A stretch of 64,000 bases of DNA from Chitinophagales bacterium. GTDB taxonomy: Bacteria > Bacteroidota > Bacteroidia > Chitinophagales > Chitinophagaceae. Below, in pieces: positions 17,349-24,859 of this stretch; within the stretch, counting starts at the first letter, position 1, and the number at the start of each line of letters is the position of its first letter. The notes under the pieces were generated by a model. It worked only from the letters and a program-made list of their open reading frames with translations. It searched no databases and was not told the origin of the DNA. The position numbers were made by a program, and so were the translations under genes. Location of the stretch: NCBI GenBank assembly GCA_017303855.1, contig JAFLBL010000019.1, positions 1-64,000 on the forward strand, read 5' to 3'.

Positions 17349-17765
17349 TCAGCGTATTTCAAATTTTCCGGAAACGGTTTCTTCGTCTCCCTGGAAAACA
17401 CTGTAGACATATTGTCCTTTCTTCAGGCCACTCAGTTTATAATGGCTTTTCGGTTGCATTTTATAATGCTGGATCAGGGTGCCTTGTAAGTCGAAAACAT
17501 AAAAGTCGACTTCGGCTCCTTCATTTTCTTTCGCCACCACGTGCATTTCTCTCTTTACAGCGGCGGGATGGATTTTCACCGCACTGTTGTTCAGGGAGGC
17601 GAATTTTTTCGTTTCTTTTTTTGCAGGATCTTCCGAAGGGACAGACGAACTGGTGTCAGCCGGCAGTTTGTTCAGTTTTACTGTTGCAAAAACGGGTTGA
17701 GCTAGCAGCAGTCCGGAGGCGATGACCAGCCCCGCAAAACTGCGGACGGTACATAGTGGTTTCAT
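17349..17765 (-). CDS. Small secreted protein resembling a T9SS C-terminal domain
   Basis: A 138-residue protein with a signal peptide (about 1-27, ending QPVFA-TVK), a Ser/Lys-rich linker (about 35-65) and a beta-rich C-terminal part (VDFYVFDLQGTLIQHY, GLKKGQYVYSVFQGD, GKFEIR). The pattern of 'D..G......l....L..G.Y...v' is that of Por-secretion (Type IX) sorting domains and related beta-sandwiches. Unlike usual T9SS cargo there is almost nothing in front of the domain. It precedes, on the other side, and is co-oriented with the barrel-like gene at 17789-18739 (24-bp gap), so the two are probably co-transcribed with this gene second. Confidence 0.6.
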   Translation of the reverse strand: MKPLCTVRSFAGLVIASGLLLAQPVFATVKLNKLPADTSSSVPSEDPAKKETKKFASLNNSAVKIHPAAVKREMHVVAKENEGAEVDFYVFDLQGTLIQHYKMQPKSHYKLSGLKKGQYVYSVFQGDEETVSGKFEIR

Positions 17766-17788
17766 AGTGGTTCGGTATTAAAAAGGTA

Positions 17789-18739
17789 TCAGTAAAACAC
17801 CGGGCATTTCAGGTGCCTTGTGGCACTGTTGCCTCCCAGTCTCCAGCCCATGCGGAGGATACTGGAAAAGAAAGCGTCATTTTGTTTGGGATCGCCTCTT
17901 TCCGCAAATTCCTGATAGGGACGGGTGGTGGGGAAACTATATGTGCCTTTGTAATACAATCTTCTTGCTTTCTGGGCATCGGCTGCCGGCAGATACTGAT
18001 CAAATAAGATCGGATCGATGTAGTAATTATTGCTTACATCATCCACGTAGTCGGTAAATAATTTGCGGTGCAGAATTTCAAAACCGATATACATGTTTTC
18101 CTTGAGATAATATTTTGCGCCAAAACCAAACAACAGGTTCAGTTGTGTCAGTTTATATGGTTTGCTGTCGGGGTACTCTGCAAATCCCTGGCCCTCGAGG
18201 CGTAAAGGTGCTGTTTTTACCCAGCTGCCATCCACATCCTGTGCTTCCGGATTGAAATGAAAGATACCGGCACCACCCAGTACATAAGGACGGAGTTTGC
18301 CAAGCAGACCATCATATTTTTCCAGGAAGAAAGTAGGATAAAGTTCAACAGCCGCGTAGGCTTCACTGATTTTGGAACGGAAATTCAGGTTCCTGTATTT
18401 CCGATCTGTTTCAGCACCGCCCTTATCAGGTGCCTGTGCATCATCTCCTTCTACAAAACCAAGGTTACCTGCTACGCGCAGCCCCACCCATTCAGCCGGG
18501 TAGTAGTTTACGTAGAGTCCTTTGTTCAGTTTGGTGAGGGGAAGATCAAGGTCTTTCACAAACGTTTTTCCCACACCGGCACTGCCTCCCAGGTCGCCAA
18601 GGAAAAACATCGGACCTAAGCCAAGACCGACTTCTACTTTGCCGTTACCTAAGGTTACAGATTGTGCGTTGGAGGAAAAAGAGAGAATTGCGAAGCAAAC
18701 AAGCGCGGACAGCCGCACTTTGAGTAAACTTGTTCTCAT
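17789..18739 (-). CDS. Outer-membrane beta-barrel-like protein (hypothetical)
   Basis: The start at 18739 gives MRTSLLKVRLSALVCFAILS with a signal peptide ending near SSNAQSV; the frame is open further upstream to 18892 but that part has no signal character. The 316-residue mature protein has many alternating aromatic/polar strands (EVGLGLGPMFFLGDLGG, GLYVNYYPAEWVGLRVAGNLGF, NLLFGFGAKYYLKENMYIGF, HRKLFTDYVDDV) as in OmpA/OmpW-like 8-12-strand barrels, including an aromatic tail region. The DVSNNYY segment before the last strands is common in Bacteroidota barrel proteins of unknown role. No ligand can be proposed. Confidence 0.7.
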   Translation of the reverse strand: MRTSLLKVRLSALVCFAILSFSSNAQSVTLGNGKVEVGLGLGPMFFLGDLGGSAGVGKTFVKDLDLPLTKLNKGLYVNYYPAEWVGLRVAGNLGFVEGDDAQAPDKGGAETDRKYRNLNFRSKISEAYAAVELYPTFFLEKYDGLLGKLRPYVLGGAGIFHFNPEAQDVDGSWVKTAPLRLEGQGFAEYPDSKPYKLTQLNLLFGFGAKYYLKENMYIGFEILHRKLFTDYVDDVSNNYYIDPILFDQYLPAADAQKARRLYYKGTYSFPTTRPYQEFAERGDPKQNDAFFSSILRMGWRLGGNSATRHLKCPVFY

Positions 18740-18926
18740 TGGTATCAGATTTCTGGTTTTTCTACTATTGGATTTCAGAGCTAAGGTAGATGAATACAGA
18801 AATACGATGATAATATTGAGAACAGTTTTTTTGTTTTTGAACAAAAGAAAAGCGGTTCTACTTCGTGTTTTTACGAAATTCAGGGTAACCACATAGGCCG
18901 GTTATCCATGCTTCCCCTCATCTTTT

Positions 18927-19382
18927 TCAGGGTTTGTACATCGTAATATGTTCGATATCGTCTTCCAGGTATACTTCTCCATCCGGAATAAAGCCTAGTG
19001 AGCTGTAAAATTTTTTCAGGTAAAGCTGGGCGCCGATCCGGATTTCCTGCCGGCCATATAATGTATATATGTGTGCAATGGATCTTTCCATCAGCTCGCG
19101 CCCGATACCAAGGCCTCTTACAGAAGGCGAACTGACAACCCTTCCGATTGAAGGTTGCGGATATGAAATGCCCGGAGCAAGTAACCGGGTATGCGCGATG
19201 AGTTTTTCTCCGTCTTCTTCTTTTTTCCAACCCATAAAATGTACGGCTTTCAGGTCTTTATTATCCATATCCTGGTATACACAGTTTTGTTCTACCACGA
19301 ATACTTCACTTCGCAGCTGAAGTATGGCATAGAGTTCAAAAGGCGTTAGTTCAGAAAAAGGTTTTAATGTCCAGTTGGTCAT
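18927..19382 (-). CDS. elaA: GNAT-family N-acetyltransferase, ElaA-like
   Basis: The 151-residue protein follows the ElaA pattern: WTLKPFSELTPFELYAILQLR, SEVFVVEQNCVYQDMDNKD, and the acetyl-CoA loop RVVSSPSVRGLGIGRELM (about 81-98). A full GNAT fold fits in this length. Substrate unknown. The gene is divergent from the ABC ATPase gene at 19506 across a 123-bp spacer. Confidence 0.88.
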   Translation of the reverse strand: MTNWTLKPFSELTPFELYAILQLRSEVFVVEQNCVYQDMDNKDLKAVHFMGWKKEEDGEKLIAHTRLLAPGISYPQPSIGRVVSSPSVRGLGIGRELMERSIAHIYTLYGRQEIRIGAQLYLKKFYSSLGFIPDGEVYLEDDIEHITMYKP

Positions 19383-19480
19383 AGCGGGTTGAATAAGGGG
19401 CGAAGATAGAGAAGGGAAGGGAGAATAATGGAGGCGGGTTTACAACGTAAAGTTTAAGGGAAGGTGAAACGGCTTCTTGT

Positions 19481-19488
19481 TATTTTTG
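19481..19488 (+). promoter_or_regulatory. Promoter -7 element of the ModF-like gene
   Basis: TATTTTTG, exact TAnnTTTG match, 17 bp before the preferred ATG at 19506. The transcript would start near 19494, leaving a very short or absent 5' leader. Confidence 0.5.
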
Positions 19489-19505
19489 CCGGTATGCATT
19501 CTGTA

Positions 19506-20930
19506 ATGAAAGTCAGCCGCCTTGCTGTTTATCGTTCCGGGAAAAAAATACTGGAAGGGATTGATTTTTTACTGCATCACCAGGAAGTACTGGTGATTAC
19601 CGGTGCATCGGGTGCAGGTAAAACCAGCCTGGGTATGGCCCTGGCGCAACAATTACATTATAAAGGCGACATAGCCTATAATTTGCCGGCCGGCAGTCAT
19701 ATCGGTTGGGTAGAACAACAACACCATTTTAAAACAGTACAGTCAACCACGGACCTGTATTATCAGCAGCGTTTTAATGCGTATGATACGGAAGAAACGA
19801 AAACGGTTGCTGCAGAGTTGGGTGAAGAACTGGACAGGGCCATTCCCCTGATCCGTGAGATGGGAATAGAATACCTTTTACAGGAAAATCTGATTCAGTT
19901 ATCGAATGGAGAAAATAAAAAATTGCAGCTGCTCCGGGCCCGGCTGCTAAACCCGGCTGTACTGATCATGGATCAGCCATTTACAGGACTGGATACCGCC
20001 ACCCGTGCCTGGCTGGAAAAGCTGATTCTGGCGCTGAAACAAAAGGGAACCATTGTCATTCTGATTTGTTCGGCCGATGAAATACCATCCTGTGCAGATC
20101 GTATACTTGAACTGGAAGGAGGCAGTATGAAAAGGTACTGCAGTTTCCAGGAATGGGGAAACCGGAATGATCAGCAGCCTATTGACAATACTCTGCCTGA
20201 ACCGACAATACTCCCGGAACATCACAGCGACAGCATTTTTGAAAGCATTATTGAAATGCAGGATGTGTCTGTACAATACGGTGAAAAGACCATTCTGGAC
20301 CGGGTCAGCTGGCAGGTGATGCCCGGTGATTGCTGGTTGCTCAGTGGCCCCAACGGGGCGGGAAAATCCACTTTGCTCAGCCTCATTACGGCGGATAACC
20401 CCAAGGCCTATGCGAATAATATCCGGCTGTTCGGGCGAAAGCGGGGCACCGGGGAAAGTATCTGGGATATTAAAAAGAAGATTGGCTTTCTTTCTCCTGA
20501 GCTGCACCTTTATTTTAATGAAACATCCACGGCTTTTGAAGCCGTGGCTTCCGGACTGTTTGATACCATTGGTTTGTTCCGGCAATTGTCTGTTTCCGAT
20601 ACCGAATGGATTATGCAATGGATGAAAATCTGTAATGTGGATCAACTTGCGGATAAACGACTCAGGGAACTTTCCACCGGAGAACAGCGGGTGGTACTAT
20701 TGGCAAGGGCACTGGTAAAAGATCCGCCATTGCTCATCCTGGACGAACCCTGCCAGGCGCTCGATCCGCAACGGAAAGCGGACATTATCGGATTAATCCA
20801 CCGGGTCTGTACAGTAACCAAAAAGACGCTGATCTTTGTTTCTCACTATGAGCAGGATCGTCCGGCTTGTATTAATAAATTTATAAGGCTGGAGAAGGGA
20901 AAAGTGACGGAAATGAGATGTGAGTTGTGA
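19506..20930 (+). CDS. Twin ABC ATPase, ModF-like (putative molybdenum-related or housekeeping ABC protein)
   Basis: Two ABC ATPase modules in one chain and no membrane domain. Module 1: Walker A GASGAGKTS (~35), degenerate signature LSNGENKKLQL, Walker B LIMDQPFTGLD with Gln for the catalytic Glu, so it is probably weak or inactive. Module 2: Walker A GPNGAGKST, signature LSTGEQRVVLLARAL, Walker B LLILDEPCQALD, complete. This layout matches ModF/PhrA-type proteins found beside molybdate genes, though none are here. The start at 19506 (MKVSRLAVY) fits the domain start; GTG 19464 and ATG 19494 are in frame but lie before or at the likely transcription start. The last five codons (MRCEL-stop) are built from a heptad repeat array. 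Confidence 0.82.
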   Translation: MKVSRLAVYRSGKKILEGIDFLLHHQEVLVITGASGAGKTSLGMALAQQLHYKGDIAYNLPAGSHIGWVEQQHHFKTVQSTTDLYYQQRFNAYDTEETKTVAAELGEELDRAIPLIREMGIEYLLQENLIQLSNGENKKLQLLRARLLNPAVLIMDQPFTGLDTATRAWLEKLILALKQKGTIVILICSADEIPSCADRILELEGGSMKRYCSFQEWGNRNDQQPIDNTLPEPTILPEHHSDSIFESIIEMQDVSVQYGEKTILDRVSWQVMPGDCWLLSGPNGAGKSTLLSLITADNPKAYANNIRLFGRKRGTGESIWDIKKKIGFLSPELHLYFNETSTAFEAVASGLFDTIGLFRQLSVSDTEWIMQWMKICNVDQLADKRLRELSTGEQRVVLLARALVKDPPLLILDEPCQALDPQRKADIIGLIHRVCTVTKKTLIFVSHYEQDRPACINKFIRLEKGKVTEMRCEL

Positions 20931-20962
20931 GATGTGAGTTGTGAGATGTGAGTTGTGAGTTG
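20914..20962. repeat. Heptad tandem array, units GTGAGAT/GTGAGTT, overlapping a gene end
   Basis: About seven alternating 7-bp units. The array begins inside the ABC ATPase gene and supplies its last codons and stop. Confidence 0.85.
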
Positions 20963-20984
20963 TCAGGATCGCAATGATTAATGA

Positions 20985-21050
20985 AGTCTACGTACTTCGT
21001 ACCCCGTACTTCGTACCCCATACTTTGTACCCCGTACTTCGTACTTTGTA
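20985..21050. repeat. Heptad tandem array, units CGTACTT/CGTACCC
   Basis: About nine 7-bp units in a largely alternating order, with CATACTT and TGTACCC variants. It fills the space between the convergent ABC ATPase and rarA genes and reaches to the rarA stop codon. Confidence 0.85.
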
Positions 21051-21052
21051 TT

Positions 21053-22315
21053 TTAGTATCCGTATTTTTCTTTCCACAACCCCCTCAGGAATTTTCTTAA
21101 TTCTTCTTCTCTTGCATTTTTACCGGGATCGAAGAACCGGGTGCCCGCGATTTCTTTTGGCAGATATTCCTGGGGTGAAAAACTGTTGTCATAGCTATGG
21201 GAATATTCATAGTTTTTACCATAGCCCATATTTTTCATCAGTTTGGTAGGGGCATTGCGGATATGTAAAGGGACGGGCAGGTCGCCGAATTTTCTTACCG
21301 CCATGAGCGCTTCGTTGATTGCCGCCACGGCTGCATTGCTTTTCGGTGATGAAGCCAGGTAGGTGGTACATTGGGAAAGAATAATGTTCGCTTCCGGGAA
21401 ACCGATCTTATTCACCGCGTCAAAACTGGCATTGGCCATAACCAGGGCAGTGGGGTTGGCATTACCAATGTCTTCACTGGCCAGTATTACAAGCCGCCGG
21501 GCAATGAACTTTACATCCTCTCCACCCTCAATCATGCGGGCCAGCCAGTACAAAGCGGCATTGGGATCGCTGCCCCGTACTGATTTTATAAAGGCGGATA
21601 TAATATCATAATGTTGCTCTCCACCTTTATCATACAGCGCAATTCTTTTTTGCGCGATGTCCATTACAAATGCATCCGTAATGACCACTTCATTACCGGC
21701 TGCTTCACAAACAATTTCGAGGAGGTTCAGCAGTTTTCTTCCATCACCCCCGGAGATATTGATCAGGGCGGCGGTTTCCTTTAATTCCACTTTTTTTTGT
21801 GAGAGCAATTCGTCTTTTGCCAGTGCATGCCGCATCAGTTGTACCAGGTCCTTTTCATCCAGGGGCCGCAGTACATACACCTGGCAACGGCTAAGCAAGG
21901 CGCTGTTGACTTCAAAGGAAGGATTTTCTGTGGTGGCGCCGATCAGCGTAATGATTCCTTTTTCCACAGCTCCGAGCAGGGCATCCTGTTGCCCTTTATT
22001 GAACCGGTGAATTTCATCAATAAATAAAACGGCTCCTGGTTGCTGACGCGCCTGTTCTATAATTTCCCGCACATCTTTTACCCCGGCACTGATGGCACTG
22101 AGTTGAAAATACGGGACATGTAAAGTATGTGCGATAATATTGGCAATGGTGGTTTTGCCGGTTCCCGGAGGCCCCCAGAACAACATGGAATGTATCCGGC
22201 CATGTTCAATGGCCGTACGGAGTATACTGCCTTTGCCTACCAGGTGTTCCTGGCCCATCAGTTCGTCCAGGGTTACGGGACGAACCCTTTCCGCTAATGG
22301 TGCATGCCGGTTCAT
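21053..22315 (-). CDS. rarA: Replication-associated recombination protein A (RarA/MgsA AAA+ ATPase)
   Basis: A clamp-loader-like AAA+ ATPase that acts at stalled forks. Seen: RVRPVTLDELMGQEHLVG, Walker A WGPPGTGKTTIANI (about 46-58), Walker B LFIDEIHRFNKGQQDALL, sensor GATTENPSFEVN, and the tetramerisation C-terminal region with GSDPNAALYWLARMIEGGED. The length of 420 residues is normal. It is monocistronic and convergent with the ModF-like gene. Confidence 0.95.
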   Translation of the reverse strand: MNRHAPLAERVRPVTLDELMGQEHLVGKGSILRTAIEHGRIHSMLFWGPPGTGKTTIANIIAHTLHVPYFQLSAISAGVKDVREIIEQARQQPGAVLFIDEIHRFNKGQQDALLGAVEKGIITLIGATTENPSFEVNSALLSRCQVYVLRPLDEKDLVQLMRHALAKDELLSQKKVELKETAALINISGGDGRKLLNLLEIVCEAAGNEVVITDAFVMDIAQKRIALYDKGGEQHYDIISAFIKSVRGSDPNAALYWLARMIEGGEDVKFIARRLVILASEDIGNANPTALVMANASFDAVNKIGFPEANIILSQCTTYLASSPKSNAAVAAINEALMAVRKFGDLPVPLHIRNAPTKLMKNMGYGKNYEYSHSYDNSFSPQEYLPKEIAGTRFFDPGKNAREEELRKFLRGLWKEKYGY

Positions 22316-22444
22316 AGTTCAAAGTAACGCAAATTACGGTAACCGGTATGCCACTATTTTGATCGGTTTTTGCACTATTTCAGGTACCAGCACTTTTAAA
22401 TGTAAGCTGGTATGAATTGGTATGTAAACAACATGAAACGAAGA

Positions 22445-24694
22445 TCAGTGTTTCGATTTGACCGCCAGTTTAATCAGGTTCCAGTTCGCTACCGACTTGG
22501 TGAAACCACGGGTTCCGCCATCATTTCCAAGATTCAGCAGGTTGCCTAACGAGTTTCCATTTCCTTTTTCGATACCTCTTACACCTTCCTGGTTAAATAC
22601 CATGGAAAAGTTAGGAATGGGTTCATCGGAGGCCAGCAGGAAATAATTATCGGTGCCCACGGGCTCAGAAACAGTTCCCTCAAATAAGAATACATCGTTT
22701 ACCAGTGCGTAATCCCGGAATTTCGGAAACTGGTTTGCCAGGTTACCGTCATTGGCATCAGGGTAAGTGAGTACCATATTGCCGGCTTTATCAATCAGAA
22801 AAACATATACATACCTTTTTATTTTATTGGCACTGGTACTTCCCGGGTTGGCGACCAGGTGAAAAGCTACGGAATGGCCAACGCTGTATTCATTATTGGT
22901 AATGGCACTGCCGGTTGTTTTATCCCGCATTTCCAGGTGAAAGGGGAAACTGCTTTCACTTTCATCGGGACCAACCAGTTGAAGCCAGCCCCTGATTTTG
23001 GAGAGACGCATCGCATATTCGTAAATGGATTCCGTCAATTCCTGAAGGGCAGCAGCCTGGGTACCTGTTACGGTAAAGCTCTTTGTCTGGACCGGCATGG
23101 ACTCAAGACTGTCACGGGCCGCTGTTTGAGTCCGACGCAAACCATAGGCCGGATTCCCATCTTCATCAATAGTGCCATAGAGGGTATAGTGCGCATCCGC
23201 AATATTGTCAGTAATCACTATACTTTTATTTTGTGGAGACAACAAACGGGATTTTACGGATTGATATAAATCTTTAAACAAAGGCAACTCAAAATAAAAA
23301 CTGGAATCTTTTCCTGCTATATTCACCAGGGAGGCTGTTGTAATGGTGGCAGGTGCCGGTATTTCTTTTCCGTCCGTGTTGATACGGAATTTTTTTCCAT
23401 CATGAAATACGGTTGTATACGGATCCGTTTTTTCAAGTTCGTTGATCCAGTTGACTTTTCCGGATGATCTGAGTTCTTTATTCACTGTTGCGAGCCTGCC
23501 GATTTCCGCGAATGACAGGGTATTAGCCGGGAGGTAAATTTTTAACAGCGGGGCGGAAGATGATACCCAGTTCGTGACTTCCAGCAACTCTCCGGCCTTC
23601 AGCTCCTTGCTGCTTCCTTTAATAAACCGGGCCCTGGAACGATTTACACTATAAATACTGTCAATTACCAGTTTCACCAGGGTATCCGTGCCGGAAAACT
23701 TCACCAGCTCATTTTCCTTGTACAGTCCAAGGGCAAAACCACCCTGGAGTATCACTTTATCCCGTTCGAAACCGGAAACGGCAACCAGTGATTTATCGGG
23801 AACCGTTCCTTTGGCCAGGCCAAAAAGGGTCTGCTGCTGACGGGCAGGTTGTGCACCTAACACCGGTTCCTGTTTTTTCCCATTACTTTTCAGGATTGCC
23901 CGGATACTGCTGAAAAGGTTAATGGCAGACGCGTTAACCGATTGCTGATCGAGGGCCTGTAGCAAAGCAATTGTAAATGCGCCATGTGCCATATTATTGG
24001 CATCCCGTTGCTCCTGGGCAAATTCATTGTCCTGTGCGGCGGATAAAATAAGGAATTTACCTTCCGTTCTTGTTTCAGGTGGTATGGGTTGACTGTCATC
24101 TTTTGCATCATAAGCCGCATCGGCAATAAAGCGGAACTTGCCCGGTAACTGCGGCCCCCGTGCCAGCGATCCGCTATGGCAACAGTCAAGTATAACCGTA
24201 AGGTTGGCCCCTTTATCCAGAAAAGCGTTATATATTTTTGTTAGTTCCTTATCCCGGATATCTGCCACACCCGGTTTCCATGTATCGGCCGGTACAATGG
24301 ATTCATCTTTCTTGTCTGTTTCCCGGCTCAGGCTGTTGTTCACCTGGCTGCCATGCCCGGCATAAAATAACACAACCACATCTCCGCTGTTGGTTTTTGC
24401 AAGCAGGTCATTCATTTTTTTCAATATCGCGTCACGGCCGGCCTGAAGGTTAAATAAGGTATCCATATTGGCTGCGGAAAACTGGAACCGGGAGAGCAAT
24501 ACTGAATGCATCGCCCTGCCATCGTTCACACATCCGTCCAGATCCCTGAACTCGGACCGGGCTGTACCGGGAATTTTTGTCCCTTTCGGGGGCGTGTATT
24601 TGTCTATACCGATTATCAGGGCTCTTTTTTCCTGGCCCAAAACGGATTGCAGTCCTGCAAGAATGAAGAATACAAAGAGGCTTATTCGGTACAT
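22445..24694 (-). CDS. Secreted caspase-family (C14) protease with C-terminal DUF4384-like domain
   Basis: A signal peptide (MYRISLFVFFILAGLQSVLG) is followed by a caspase p20-like domain (about 21-270): KRALIIGIDKY, catalytic His114 in FYAGHGSQ and catalytic Cys172 in ILDCCHSGS. Orthocaspases of this type cleave after basic residues or are of unknown specificity. The C-terminal ~170 residues (RYVYVFLIDKAGNMVLTYPD, FLLASDEPI) match the DUF4384 style seen in other bacterial caspase proteins. The frame is open to 24727, but the ATG at 24694 gives the proper signal peptide. It is divergent from the second caspase gene across 165 bp containing a 10-bp inverted repeat. Likely periplasmic or surface protein. 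Confidence 0.85.
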   Translation of the reverse strand: MYRISLFVFFILAGLQSVLGQEKRALIIGIDKYTPPKGTKIPGTARSEFRDLDGCVNDGRAMHSVLLSRFQFSAANMDTLFNLQAGRDAILKKMNDLLAKTNSGDVVVLFYAGHGSQVNNSLSRETDKKDESIVPADTWKPGVADIRDKELTKIYNAFLDKGANLTVILDCCHSGSLARGPQLPGKFRFIADAAYDAKDDSQPIPPETRTEGKFLILSAAQDNEFAQEQRDANNMAHGAFTIALLQALDQQSVNASAINLFSSIRAILKSNGKKQEPVLGAQPARQQQTLFGLAKGTVPDKSLVAVSGFERDKVILQGGFALGLYKENELVKFSGTDTLVKLVIDSIYSVNRSRARFIKGSSKELKAGELLEVTNWVSSSAPLLKIYLPANTLSFAEIGRLATVNKELRSSGKVNWINELEKTDPYTTVFHDGKKFRINTDGKEIPAPATITTASLVNIAGKDSSFYFELPLFKDLYQSVKSRLLSPQNKSIVITDNIADAHYTLYGTIDEDGNPAYGLRRTQTAARDSLESMPVQTKSFTVTGTQAAALQELTESIYEYAMRLSKIRGWLQLVGPDESESSFPFHLEMRDKTTGSAITNNEYSVGHSVAFHLVANPGSTSANKIKRYVYVFLIDKAGNMVLTYPDANDGNLANQFPKFRDYALVNDVFLFEGTVSEPVGTDNYFLLASDEPIPNFSMVFNQEGVRGIEKGNGNSLGNLLNLGNDGGTRGFTKSVANWNLIKLAVKSKH

Positions 24695-24803
24695 AATCAG
24701 GTGTTTTGTGTGATAATAATACTGCATTTTCCCGTCACAAGCGTACCGTGAATAAGGTATTTTTAGCGATTTGCCTTTCCCTGCAGCAGATCAGAATAAT
24801 CCC

Positions 24804-24836
24804 GTCTCCCGGGTATACTTTTATTTCCCGGGAGAC
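24804..24836. promoter_or_regulatory. 10-bp inverted repeat between the divergent caspase genes
   Basis: GTCTCCCGGG (24804-24813) and CCCGGGAGAC (24827-24836), perfect arms around a 13-bp AT-rich loop. No T run follows on either strand, so it is not an ordinary terminator. It lies in the 5' leader of the 24860 gene and could be an operator shared by both genes or a leader hairpin. Confidence 0.5.
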
Positions 24837-24859
24837 TGTAACTTTCAAAAAAATACTAC

